A stretch of DNA of 64,000 bases, taken from the NCBI RefSeq assembly GCF_000737245.1, contig NZ_JPQU01000038.1, forward strand, positions 1 to 64,000. Direction: 5' to 3'. The translations under genes were made by a program, and so were the position numbers. This DNA comes from Pseudomonas syringae (GTDB lineage: Bacteria; Pseudomonadota; Gammaproteobacteria; Pseudomonadales; Pseudomonadaceae). Below are positions 17,400 to 26,263 of this stretch, one piece after another (positions within the stretch are counted from its first letter, which is position 1; each line of letters opens with the position of its first letter). The notes under the pieces are model-generated. The model was not told the origin of the DNA. It did no database searches and saw only the letters and a list, made by a program, of their open reading frames with translations.

Positions 17400-18817
17400 C
17401 ACACCTCACGCGCCTGTCGGCAACGGTCGGGCTTGGCTTGCTGTTGTCGGCGTGTCAGATGGTTGGCCCGGACTACAAACTGCCCAAGGACGCGGCGATC
17501 AATCGCCCGGACCTGCAGGGCGAACTCGCCGGGAAATCGGTCAATACCGTGTCCGCGCCAGTGCCCGCCGATTGGTGGCGGTTGTACCAGGACCCGCGCC
17601 TGGACCAACTGGTGCAACAGGCCATGGCATCCAATACCGACCTGCGTATCGCCGCCGCCAACCTGCAGCGCGCCCGCTACCAGACCGCCGAAGCCCAGGC
17701 AGCGGGCGGTTTCACCACCAGCGCCAAGGCCGGAGCGCAGCGCTTGCAGGAGTCCGGCGAAGCCTTCTTGCTGACTGAAAAAGTACCGGTCGCTAATGTC
17801 GGTGATGTGGGCATTTCGACGTCGTATCAGTTCGACCTGTTCGGCACCTTGCAACGCGGTATCGAAGCCTCGAACGCCAACGTTGAGGCCGCCCAGGCCG
17901 CTGCCGATACCGCGCGGATTACGCTGGTCGCCGATGTGGTCCGGGCTTACACGCAAATCTGCTCGGCTAATGAAGAACATGACATCGCCATGCAATCCCT
18001 GAACCTGCAAAAGCAGGGCGTGACCCTGGTACAACGCCTGCGCGATGCCGGGCGCGGTGATGAAACCCAGGTGACCCGCTCGGAGACTCAGTTCAAATCC
18101 CTGAGCGCCGAACTGCCCCGCTTCGAGGCACTGCGCCAGACCGGACTGTTCCGCCTGTCGATGCTGCTGGCCAAGCCGCTGGATCAATTACCAGCGGGTG
18201 TCAGAACCTGTAATGAACTGCCGCACATCGCGCAGGTGATGCCGGTGGGTGACGGCGCAGCCTTGCTCAAACGCCGCCCGGACGTGCGCCAGGCCGAGCG
18301 TCGATTGGCTGCCGCAACGGCGGAGATTGGCGTGGCCACCGGCGAGCTGTACCCGGACATCAGCATCGGTGCGACCGTGGGCACAGTGGGTCTGTTGGAA
18401 AACCTCGGCAAACCTTCAGCCAACCGCTGGGGCTTCGGACCGCTGATCAGCTGGACCGTGCCGTCCAACGGTTCGCGGGCGCGTATTCATCAAGCTGAAG
18501 CGACGACCCAAGGGGCGCTGGCCCGGTTCGATGGCGTGGTGCTCAATGCCATCCGCGAGACCCAGACCAGCCTTGCGCAATACACCGCCCTGCTGCAACG
18601 CCGCGACGCTTTGACTGACGCGGCGCAGTCGGCTGAACAGGCGGCTGACCAGACTCACCGGTTCTTCCAGGCCGGTCGAGCTTCGTTTCTGGCTGACTTG
18701 CAGGCCACACGGACGTATACCGATGTGCGTGGGCAATTGGCGACGGCCAATACCCAGGTGGCGATGGGGCAGATTGATTTGTTTCTGGCGTTGGGTGGGG
18801 GGTGGGAGGGGAAATAG
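17396..18817 (+). CDS. NodT-family outer-membrane efflux lipoprotein
   Basis: TolC-like outer-membrane channel, 473 residues. A lipoprotein signal ends in LLLSAC20, the acylated Cys. Two repeated OEP domains follow, typical of OprM/NodT proteins. The ATG overlaps the adaptor stop as ATGA and closes a complete five-gene operon. Substrate is likely aromatic acids or other small toxic organics, inferred from the AaeB-type pump and SlyA-type regulator. Confidence 0.93.
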   Translation: MTHLTRLSATVGLGLLLSACQMVGPDYKLPKDAAINRPDLQGELAGKSVNTVSAPVPADWWRLYQDPRLDQLVQQAMASNTDLRIAAANLQRARYQTAEAQAAGGFTTSAKAGAQRLQESGEAFLLTEKVPVANVGDVGISTSYQFDLFGTLQRGIEASNANVEAAQAAADTARITLVADVVRAYTQICSANEEHDIAMQSLNLQKQGVTLVQRLRDAGRGDETQVTRSETQFKSLSAELPRFEALRQTGLFRLSMLLAKPLDQLPAGVRTCNELPHIAQVMPVGDGAALLKRRPDVRQAERRLAAATAEIGVATGELYPDISIGATVGTVGLLENLGKPSANRWGFGPLISWTVPSNGSRARIHQAEATTQGALARFDGVVLNAIRETQTSLAQYTALLQRRDALTDAAQSAEQAADQTHRFFQAGRASFLADLQATRTYTDVRGQLATANTQVAMGQIDLFLALGGGWEGK

Positions 18818-19284
18818 CGGTTTTTAGGCGTGCATATCCGTTATTTCTGGGTGTTGGGATTATGGTTGTGCCCTTACGGAGCCTCACTTTTGAACAGCCG
18901 GGATGCCGGCCCAGTCAAAAATAAGCAAACGCTCTTGCCCCACCACTCGGCACCTCGCCCGGGATCGGTGCTCGATGTGCCCGTAATCCGGCATTAAACC
19001 GGGGGGCCGCCGCAAAGGACCATCCCTGGCCCAGTGCGGCTAAACCGGCGTCCTGCCGATTCAACATCGAATTCCGCCCAGCGTGGTTTAACGGGGCACC
19101 CAAAATCAAAATCAAAATCAAAAGCAAAACGAGACGGCCTGATAACCGACCTGTTTTTCTGTGTGCGCCTGTCGCGCTGTAGCCGTTGTTTGCGCCTTCG
19201 CCTTCGCGAATCAATCCGCTTCCACGAGCTCGGGGATCTGTGAGAGCCGAGCTTGCTCACGATACCGATAGCCAAGCACCCAAT
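18818..19284. repeat. Intergenic repeat-like element with CAAAAT hexamers
   Basis: The 521-base gap between the NodT and glutamate dehydrogenase genes holds no credible gene. At 19101-19130 there are five tandem hexamers: CAAAAT three times, then CAAAAG and CAAAAC. Around them are several short GC-rich inverted segments (for example CCCGGGATCGG near 18957 and ATTAAACCGGGG near 18992). Translation of the minus strand gives a spurious FDFDFDFG run of the kind often predicted from Pseudomonas intergenic repeats. I infer a dispersed repeat element, not a gene. Confidence 0.5.
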
Positions 19285-19318
19285 AAAAAACCCCACATCT
19301 CACGATGCAGGGTTTTTT
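19285..19318 (-). terminator. Rho-independent terminator of the NAD-GDH gene
   Basis: On the minus strand CCCTGCATC-GTGA-GATGTGGGG forms a 9-pair stem with two G-U pairs, flanked by A6 and T6. It starts 21 bases after the stop codon and is nearly symmetrical, so it could act in both directions. Confidence 0.82.
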
Positions 19319-19338
19319 GTTACCACCAATCTAAACCA

Positions 19339-22300
19339 TCAAACCGCGACAGCCTGCCCACTCATGGCCAGATCCAGCAGCTCACGGTTGGCTACCGCGT
19401 ACATCGCGTAGTCCGTCCCACTGGCTGCACGGATGTCGACCAGCATGGCACGCCAGCGGTCGACCATGGCGCCGTGCTGTTCAAGCCACAGGTTCAGCCG
19501 CTCCTCGATATCTGCCGGGCCATCGGCCATTTGCAGAACCGAAATGGTAATCGCCCGTTGCTGCCAGTCGATGTCGTCACGGAACGCTTCACGGGCCAGA
19601 GCTTGCCAGTTGTTTTCCACCGGCAGACTGCTGATCTGTTGCAGGTACCAGGTCACATCCAGCGCACTGCCCACAGCGAAGTAAGCCTTGGCCACGTCGG
19701 CAGCGTTCTGCCCGGTGACGTCAGACGCCTCGATGATCGGCAGCAAGGTGTACAGGTGGCTGGTGCCAGCAACCATTCGTGCCAGCAACTCCGGCACGCC
19801 AGCTTCGACATACGCCTGATAGCGGGTCTGCCAGACTTCCCGGGTCGGGCCTTCCAGCAACTCGTCGAGCTTCAGCCCCAAAGCGGCGATGTGCGGGCCG
19901 AAGTGGCCGACGTCGCGACCGGCATCCAGCTCATTGCGACGGCTGCGCAGGAACCAGCGCGTGGCGCGACGGCCCAGACGCATCAGTTCGTCCATCAAGG
20001 CCAGCTGAATGTCGGCCGGAACCTTGTAGTCCAGTGCCTCGATCTGACGGAACCAGTGCGGCAGATGGAAGATGTCCCGCACGATCACGTAAGCACCGGC
20101 CACGTTGGCCGCGCTCATGCCGGTGGACTCTTTGAGTCGCTGCACGAACGTGATGCCCATGTGGTTGACCAGATCGTTGGAGATCTGGGTGCTGACGATT
20201 TCACGCTTCAAGCGGTGCTGACGCATGGCGTTGGAGAACTTGGCCCCCAATGACGGCGGGAATGCAGTCTCCATGTCCCGAGCCAGATAATCATCATCCG
20301 GTACACGAGAATCCAGCAGCGCTTCGTTAAGGTCGATCTTGCTGTAGGAAATCAACACCGACAGCTCTGGACGCGTCAGGCCCTGACCGGCAGCCACGCG
20401 CTCGTTGATCTGCTCTTCAGCAGGCAGGAACTCGATAGCGCGGTCCAGTTTGCCCCGCGCTTCCAGATCAGCCATGAGGCGTTTGTATTCGGCAATCCGC
20501 TCGTAGGCACGACGGGCCGCCATGGACAGCGCCTGGGTCTGTTTGTAGTTGTTGCCCAACACCAGATTGCCAACTTCGTCGGTCATGCTTTCCAGCAGCT
20601 GGTTACGCTGCTTCTCGGTCATGTCACCAGCCTGCACCACTTCGTTGAGCAGGATCTTGATGTTGACCTCGTGGTCGGAGCAGTCGACGCCAGCGGCGTT
20701 GTCGATGAAGTCAGTGTTGGAGCCGCCACCGTTGAGGCCGAACTCCACGCGACCCAGCTGGGTCATGCCCAGGTTGCCGCCCTCGCCCACTACTTTGCAG
20801 CGCAGTTCGTCACCATTGACCCGCAGTGCGTCGTTGGCCTTGTCGCCGACATCGGCGTGGCTTTCTTCGCTGGATTTCACGTAGGTGCCAATACCGCCGT
20901 TCCACAACAGATCCACCGGTGCCTTGAGCAGCGCGTTGAGCAGTTCGGTCGGGGTCAGCTTGTCAGCCTTGATGTCGAAGCGTTCTTTCATCTGCGGCGT
21001 GATGGCGATGCTTTTCGCGCTGCGCGGGAAGATACCGCCACCGGCTGACATGATGCTGGTGTCGTAATCCATCCAGGACGAACGTGGCAGGTCGTACAGG
21101 CGCTGACGCTCGACGAAACTGCTGGCTGGCTCCGGGTTCGGATCGATAAAGATGTGCAGGTGGTTGAAGGCTGCGACCAGCTGCAGTTTGTCAGACATCA
21201 ACAAGCCATTGCCGAATACGTCACCAGCCATGTCACCAATGCCGATCACGCTGATGCTGTCCTGCTGAACGTTGATACCGCGCTCACGGAAGTGACGCTG
21301 CACACCGACCCAGGCGCCCTTGGCGGTAATGCCCATCTTCTTGTGGTCATAACCGGCCGAGCCGCCCGAGGCGAACGCATCGCCCAGCCAGAAGCCGTAA
21401 TCAATGGCGATGCCGTTGGCGATGTCGGAAAAAGTCGCGGTGCCTTTGTCGGCGGCGACCACCAGGTACGGGTCATCGTCGTCATGACGCACGACGTTGG
21501 CTGGCGGTACCAGGCCGCCCTCCTTCAGGTTGTCAGTGATGTCCAGCAGACCCGAAATGAAGATGCGATAGCAGGCGATACCTTCAGCCTGAATATCATC
21601 CCGGCTACCACCCAACGGCAGACGACGCGGCAGAAAACCACCTTTGGCTCCCACCGGCACGATCACCGAGTTCTTCACGTGCTGGGCCTTCACCAGGCCG
21701 AGCACTTCAGTACGGAAGTCTTCTTCACGATCCGACCAGCGCAACCCGCCACGGGCCACGTTGCCGAAGCGCAGGTGCACGCCTTCAACCCGCGGCGAGT
21801 AGACGAAGATTTCGAACTTCGGCACCGGCTTTGGCAGCTCGGGGATCAGTCGCGGGTTGAACTTGAAGCTGAAGTAGCTCTTGCTCTGGCCGTTGGCATC
21901 GGGTTGGTAGAAGTTGGTGCGCTGGGTGGCTTTGATCAGGTCCAGGTAGCGACGCAGGATGCGGTCTTCGTTGAGCACCTGAACATCGTCCAGGGCTGAA
22001 AGAATCGCCTGCTCCAGACGCAGTTGTTTATCGTCCAGGTCTTCGGTGGTGAGTTTGCGTGCCAGATAGAAACGGGTCTTGAACAGCCGGGTCAGCTCAC
22101 GGGCGATGTCCGTGTGGTTGTTCAGAGTGCTGGCGATATAACCCAGATCGAAGCCCAGGCGGATCTGTTTCAGGTAACGGGCATAAGCGCGCAGCAACGC
22201 CACGTCGCGCCACGGCAGACCGGCGGTCAGCACCAGACGGTTGAACGCATCGTTTTCGGCGTCACCACGCACGATGTGGACAAAGGCGTCCTGCAAGGTG

Positions 22301-24195
22301 TCGTTGAGTTGCTGGATATCGATTTCCAGACCTTCGGCGGCGGTAAAGGCGAAGTCATGGATCCAGAACTCGCGGCCATTGGTATGACGCAGGCGATACG
22401 GAAACTCACCCAGCACTCGCAGGCCAAGGTTTTCCAGAATCGGCAACACGTCGGACAGGGCCAGCGGTGTATCGGCGTGATACAGCTTGCAGTGCAACTG
22501 CGCCTTGTCGCCGGACAGCGGCTGATAAAAACTCATCACCAGCGGACTGGCTTCGTTCAGGCTCAACAGGTGCTGCATGTCGACTACAGCAGAGTGAGCG
22601 GCGAAACGCTCGCGGTAACCAGCCGGGAAGCCTTTCGGGAAATCGGCCAGCACGTTGGTGCCATGGGCTTCGCCGAAACTTTCGACGATCAGGCTCGAAT
22701 AGTCATCCTTCCACGAACGGCAGGCCTGAATGACTTCGTTTTCCAGCTGCACAGGGTCGATATTCAGATTGACCTTTGGATCAACCCGCAGAATCAATTG
22801 CACACGGGCCAGCACGGACTCCGAGAAGAACGTCCAGAATTCGCAGTCGCTGGCCTTGAGGCGCTCCATCAACACTTGCTGGATTTTCTGCCGCACTTCA
22901 GTGGAATAGATGTCCCGTGGCACGTAAGCCAGGCAGTAGCAGAAGCGCCCGTACGGGTCCTTGCGCAGGAACACGCGGATCTTGTTGCGCTCCTGAATCT
23001 GCACGATGGACATCACCGTGTTGAACAGCTCATCCACCGGAGTCTGGAACAGATCATCGCGGGGCAGCACTTCCACCACCTGCGCCAGTTCCTTGCCCAG
23101 GTGCGCCTTGGGATGGAAGCCCGAGCGATGCTCGATTTCCGCAACCTTGCGGCGGATATAAGGGATTTCCCGCACGCTCTCGCCATACACCGACGAGGTG
23201 TACAGGCCCATGAAGCGGCATTCCTTGATGACTTTGCCGGATGCATCGATCTGACGGATCGACACATAGTCCGGATAAGCCGGACGATGCACGCGACTCG
23301 GATGGGCGGCCTTGGCAAACGACAGCAGCATCGGCTCTTGCAGGTAATTCACTGCATAGCCTTCGATGTGCAGATCTTCCTTGGTCAGGCCTGCACGCAG
23401 ACGCTTGGTCAAGCCCAGGAAGGACGACTCGTCATACACCAGCTGACCGCCATCGGCCTCGCTGCTGACTTCAAACTCTTCGTAGCCCAGGAAGGTGAAA
23501 TGGTTATCCACCAGCCATTGCAGGAAAGCCTTGATTTCGGACTTCTCGTCCTCATCCACGCCGTACTGCACCGTATCGATACCCGCCAGCAACTCGTGGA
23601 GTCGGGCTTTCATCGGTTCGAAATCTTCCACCGCCACCCGCACTTCGCCCAGTACCTGCTCCAGCTCCCGGGCCAGTACGTTCAGCTCGCTGGCGTTGGC
23701 ACAGCGGTCGATTTCCAGGTACATCAGCGATTCTTGCAGAATACCTTCGCCAGTCGTGCCCTTTGGCAACAACTCCAGCAGCTCACCCTTGCTACCACGC
23801 CGGACGCTCAGGACCGTGGTTTGCAAGGTATGAATGCTGTAACCGCGACGGTTCAGTTCGGTCCGCACAGAGTCCACCAGAAATGGCAGATCGTGATGCA
23901 GCACTTCGACGGCAGTGTGTGTCGATTGCCAGCCATGACGTTCGTAATCGGGGTTGTAGACACGTACCTGAGGGGTGTCGTGTTCAAAACGCTCAAGCAG
24001 ACGCCAGGCCGACAAGGTGCAGCCAGCCAGATCAGACAACCGACGCTGGGTCAGTTCATCGAGGGAAATGATGCCGAAGAATTGCTCAGCGAACAGCGCC
24101 ACTTGTGGCAGTGCCTGTTCACTGATGTGCTGCGCCAGTGCCGATTGCAGTTGATGCTGAAAATCGGACTTGCTGGCTGCGGTGAAGAACGCCAT
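19339..24195 (-). CDS. gdhB: NAD-specific glutamate dehydrogenase, large 180-kDa type
   Basis: Catabolic NAD-dependent glutamate dehydrogenase, 1618 residues, converting glutamate to 2-oxoglutarate and ammonia in the cytoplasm. Length and layout match the L_180 class: an N-terminal regulatory half with ACT-like segments, a catalytic core with PVGAKGGFLPRR (substrate-binding Lys) and GDMAGDVFGNGLL (Rossmann region), and a long helical C-terminal domain. It is single, with a 349-base promoter gap shared with a divergent small gene and a strong terminator directly after it. Pseudomonas uses this enzyme when growing on glutamate or arginine. Confidence 0.96.
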   Translation of the reverse strand: MAFFTAASKSDFQHQLQSALAQHISEQALPQVALFAEQFFGIISLDELTQRRLSDLAGCTLSAWRLLERFEHDTPQVRVYNPDYERHGWQSTHTAVEVLHHDLPFLVDSVRTELNRRGYSIHTLQTTVLSVRRGSKGELLELLPKGTTGEGILQESLMYLEIDRCANASELNVLARELEQVLGEVRVAVEDFEPMKARLHELLAGIDTVQYGVDEDEKSEIKAFLQWLVDNHFTFLGYEEFEVSSEADGGQLVYDESSFLGLTKRLRAGLTKEDLHIEGYAVNYLQEPMLLSFAKAAHPSRVHRPAYPDYVSIRQIDASGKVIKECRFMGLYTSSVYGESVREIPYIRRKVAEIEHRSGFHPKAHLGKELAQVVEVLPRDDLFQTPVDELFNTVMSIVQIQERNKIRVFLRKDPYGRFCYCLAYVPRDIYSTEVRQKIQQVLMERLKASDCEFWTFFSESVLARVQLILRVDPKVNLNIDPVQLENEVIQACRSWKDDYSSLIVESFGEAHGTNVLADFPKGFPAGYRERFAAHSAVVDMQHLLSLNEASPLVMSFYQPLSGDKAQLHCKLYHADTPLALSDVLPILENLGLRVLGEFPYRLRHTNGREFWIHDFAFTAAEGLEIDIQQLNDTLQDAFVHIVRGDAENDAFNRLVLTAGLPWRDVALLRAYARYLKQIRLGFDLGYIASTLNNHTDIARELTRLFKTRFYLARKLTTEDLDDKQLRLEQAILSALDDVQVLNEDRILRRYLDLIKATQRTNFYQPDANGQSKSYFSFKFNPRLIPELPKPVPKFEIFVYSPRVEGVHLRFGNVARGGLRWSDREEDFRTEVLGLVKAQHVKNSVIVPVGAKGGFLPRRLPLGGSRDDIQAEGIACYRIFISGLLDITDNLKEGGLVPPANVVRHDDDDPYLVVAADKGTATFSDIANGIAIDYGFWLGDAFASGGSAGYDHKKMGITAKGAWVGVQRHFRERGINVQQDSISVIGIGDMAGDVFGNGLLMSDKLQLVAAFNHLHIFIDPNPEPASSFVERQRLYDLPRSSWMDYDTSIMSAGGGIFPRSAKSIAITPQMKERFDIKADKLTPTELLNALLKAPVDLLWNGGIGTYVKSSEESHADVGDKANDALRVNGDELRCKVVGEGGNLGMTQLGRVEFGLNGGGSNTDFIDNAAGVDCSDHEVNIKILLNEVVQAGDMTEKQRNQLLESMTDEVGNLVLGNNYKQTQALSMAARRAYERIAEYKRLMADLEARGKLDRAIEFLPAEEQINERVAAGQGLTRPELSVLISYSKIDLNEALLDSRVPDDDYLARDMETAFPPSLGAKFSNAMRQHRLKREIVSTQISNDLVNHMGITFVQRLKESTGMSAANVAGAYVIVRDIFHLPHWFRQIEALDYKVPADIQLALMDELMRLGRRATRWFLRSRRNELDAGRDVGHFGPHIAALGLKLDELLEGPTREVWQTRYQAYVEAGVPELLARMVAGTSHLYTLLPIIEASDVTGQNAADVAKAYFAVGSALDVTWYLQQISSLPVENNWQALAREAFRDDIDWQQRAITISVLQMADGPADIEERLNLWLEQHGAMVDRWRAMLVDIRAASGTDYAMYAVANRELLDLAMSGQAVAV

Positions 24196-24544
24196 CTGAG
24201 GTACTCCGCTTGTGCTTTTTTAGAAGGAAGCTTGAAGGAAGTGTTGCTTGCACATGCTGTGCCTGGATAAAACGGGCAGTGGCACAGCTTAGGCCAAAGA
24301 ACTAACGCTTGCCGTGAACGACTCGTCACATTCAATTTTCCCAAACCGGCTTATGAACGTCCTTTTTGAAGACAGGACATTCGCGCGACCGTTCATCTGC
24401 CCCCCCAGCTTAACGACAGCCAGCCCGCCGATACTTGCAGCGCTGCGACATATTCGGTCAATTGCATGCGGCAATCACCCGAGCAAAGCCCGCCCAAGGC
24501 TGGCAAAATCCCCATTGCCCGTTTTTGTCCAGCCAGGAACTCTC
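24196..24544. other. Divergent promoter gap without recognised element
   Basis: 349 bases between the divergent glutamate dehydrogenase gene and the small gene at 24545. It must hold both promoters, but I see no convincing -35/-10 pair, operator palindrome or RNA structure, and no credible short gene. Confidence 0.5.
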
Positions 24545-24904
24545 ATGCAAATCAAAACTGCAAGCTTCATCGTCAACCCATGCGATGACGAATATGACGA
24601 CATGGCCCTGCTCTGCTGTCATGGAGAGACCGGCGATCTGTTCTCCCTGACCCGCTTTCCGGATGAGCAGGAAATCGAAATCACCGTGCGCGATGACAAG
24701 GTGCACACAGTGTCGCAGCTTAAAGTGACCTTCAGTGCCGAACGGCTGCTGATCGAACTCGATCCCGCGGACGGCCAACAGCTTGATGGCCATTCCCAAT
24801 ACGAAATCCTGCACGGCACGGCGGGGGATGAGCTGAAGGACGTGGAAGAGACCCTGGTGATTATTCTTGAGGGTGTAGGCACTTACGTTAGCGAGATTGG
24901 ATGA
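24545..24904 (+). CDS. Small acidic protein, possible Imm10-like
   Basis: Soluble 119-residue acidic protein, with no signal peptide or membrane segment. The order of elements resembles the Imm10 immunity family: an acidic N-terminal strand region, a central stretch ending in VTFSAERLLIELDP, then a variable loop and a closing DELKDVEETLVIILEG helix. I see no toxin gene next to it, so if the resemblance is real it is an orphan immunity protein or a domesticated relative. The ATG at 24545 is preferred because it follows AGGAACTCTC; a 77-residue in-frame extension upstream shows no domain. Function is unknown. Confidence 0.72.
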   Translation: MQIKTASFIVNPCDDEYDDMALLCCHGETGDLFSLTRFPDEQEIEITVRDDKVHTVSQLKVTFSAERLLIELDPADGQQLDGHSQYEILHGTAGDELKDVEETLVIILEGVGTYVSEIG

Positions 24905-24930
24905 GTCGGTAGCCTACAACCTGATTACCC

Positions 24931-25024
24931 GTGGGAGCGAGCTTGCTCGCGGAGAGGCCGGGGCATCCGAATATATTACTGGCGGGAGGAACATTGCCTT
25001 CGCGAGCAAGCTCGCTCCTACAGG
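24931..25024. repeat. REP/BIME pair
   Basis: GTGGGAGCGAGCTTGCTCGC and its reverse complement ending in GCTCGCTCCTACAGG, 26 bases after the small acidic gene. Confidence 0.88.
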
Positions 25025-25033
25025 TGATATTCC

Positions 25034-25120
25034 GGTAGGAGCGCACGAGCAGCGCGAGGCCGCGATAGCGATTTACCTGACACACCGCCATCGCGGCCTC
25101 GCGCTGCTCGTGGGCTCCTC
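25034..25120. repeat. REP-like pair with a different core
   Basis: GTAGGAGCGCACGAGCAGCG...GGCCGCGAT faces ATCGCGGCC...CGCTGCTCGTGGGCTCCT, a long near-perfect inverted repeat. The outer GTAGGAGC and inner GCGAT match ordinary REPs, but the middle is CACGAGCAGCGCGAGGCC, not GCTTGCTC or GCTTGCCC. It sits 10 bases from the preceding standard pair. Confidence 0.82.
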
Positions 25121-25299
25121 CAAGAACGGTATTAACTTGATCCTGTAGGACAATTCCTAATCCTTTGTAGCGTAATGCTCAAAACCCCATAAAAAACCCC
25201 ACAGCCGTTAGTCGGCACCCCCCTCCATGGATTAAAGTAACGCCCCCAGCTTTCGTGTCGCGTGACACCGCTGATCACTCCTGCCAGGAACAGTCACCG

Positions 25300-26259
25300 A
25301 TGGAACATCGTGAAGCGCTCATAGCGCTGCGAACATTTCTTTCCACGCAGATTCTCGGCCAGGAAAAACTGATCGAACGCCTTCTGATCGCCCTGCTTGC
25401 CGACGGCCATATGCTGGTCGAGGGGGCTCCCGGTCTGGCCAAGACCAAGGCGATCAAAGAACTGGCCGAAGGCATCGAAGCGCAGTTCCATCGCATTCAG
25501 TTCACTCCCGACCTGCTGCCTGCCGACATCACAGGTACTGAGATTTATCGTCCGGAAACCGGCAGCTTCGTCTTTCAACAGGGGCCGATCTTCCACAACC
25601 TGGTGCTGGCTGACGAAATCAACCGTGCGCCTGCCAAGGTGCAGTCGGCGCTGCTGGAGGCCATGGCCGAACGTCAGGTCAGCGTCGGGCGCAGCACTTA
25701 CGATTTATCTCCACTGTTCCTGGTGATGGCGACTCAAAACCCTATCGAGCAGGAAGGCACCTACCCGTTGCCGGAAGCCCAGCTCGACCGTTTTCTGATG
25801 CATGTGAAGATCGGTTTCCCTGACGCCTCGGTGGAGCGCAAGATTCTTGCCCAGGCCCGCGGCGAAGCCTTGAACGGCGAAACCAAGCCAGAACGCCGGG
25901 TCAGCCAGCAGGCAATCTTTGCCGCGCGCAAGGAAATCCTCGGTCTGTACATGGCCGACGCCGTTGAGGAATACCTGGTTCAACTGGTCATGGCGACCCG
26001 CACGCCGGCCAAGTTCGATCCGGAAATGGCCGAATGGATCTCCTACGGCGCCAGCCCCCGGGGCTCCATCGCCCTGGATCGCTGCGCCCGGGCCCATGCC
26101 TGGCTCGCCGGGCGTGATTTCGTCAGTCCCGAAGACATTCAAGCGGTGCTGTTCGACGTACTGCGGCACCGGATCATTCTGTCCTTCGAAGCGGAAGCCG
26201 CCGGTATCGATCAGGATCGGGTGATCCAGCGCATTCTCGACGTCGTGGCTGTCGCGTGA
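25300..26259 (+). CDS. MoxR-family AAA+ ATPase
   Basis: Cytoplasmic chaperone-like ATPase of the MoxR type, 319 residues. Walker A is G42-A-P-G-L-A-K-T49, Walker B is LVLADEIN, and a sensor-1 segment is VMATQNPIEQEG. It begins a six-gene operon (MoxR, DUF58, DUF4381, two VWA proteins, BatD), a standard layout in which MoxR is thought to act with the VWA proteins in maturation or stress tolerance of envelope complexes. ATG 25300 has an AGGAAC ribosome site at -14; an in-frame GTG at 25255 lies on the palindrome GTGTC-GCGT-GACAC and is less likely. Confidence 0.93.
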   Translation: MEHREALIALRTFLSTQILGQEKLIERLLIALLADGHMLVEGAPGLAKTKAIKELAEGIEAQFHRIQFTPDLLPADITGTEIYRPETGSFVFQQGPIFHNLVLADEINRAPAKVQSALLEAMAERQVSVGRSTYDLSPLFLVMATQNPIEQEGTYPLPEAQLDRFLMHVKIGFPDASVERKILAQARGEALNGETKPERRVSQQAIFAARKEILGLYMADAVEEYLVQLVMATRTPAKFDPEMAEWISYGASPRGSIALDRCARAHAWLAGRDFVSPEDIQAVLFDVLRHRIILSFEAEAAGIDQDRVIQRILDVVAVA

Positions 26260-26263
26260 AGCC

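Noticed and set aside
18994..19296. Minus-strand frame containing an FDFDFDFG run
   Set aside because: The run comes from the CAAAAT hexamer repeats; the frame overlaps a terminator and repeat-like DNA, so it is taken as spurious.
22024..24270. 748-codon open frame opposite the glutamate dehydrogenase gene
   Set aside because: It lies wholly antisense to a clearly recognised gene; long antisense frames are expected from the third-position GC bias. The translation is His/Gln-rich with no domain.
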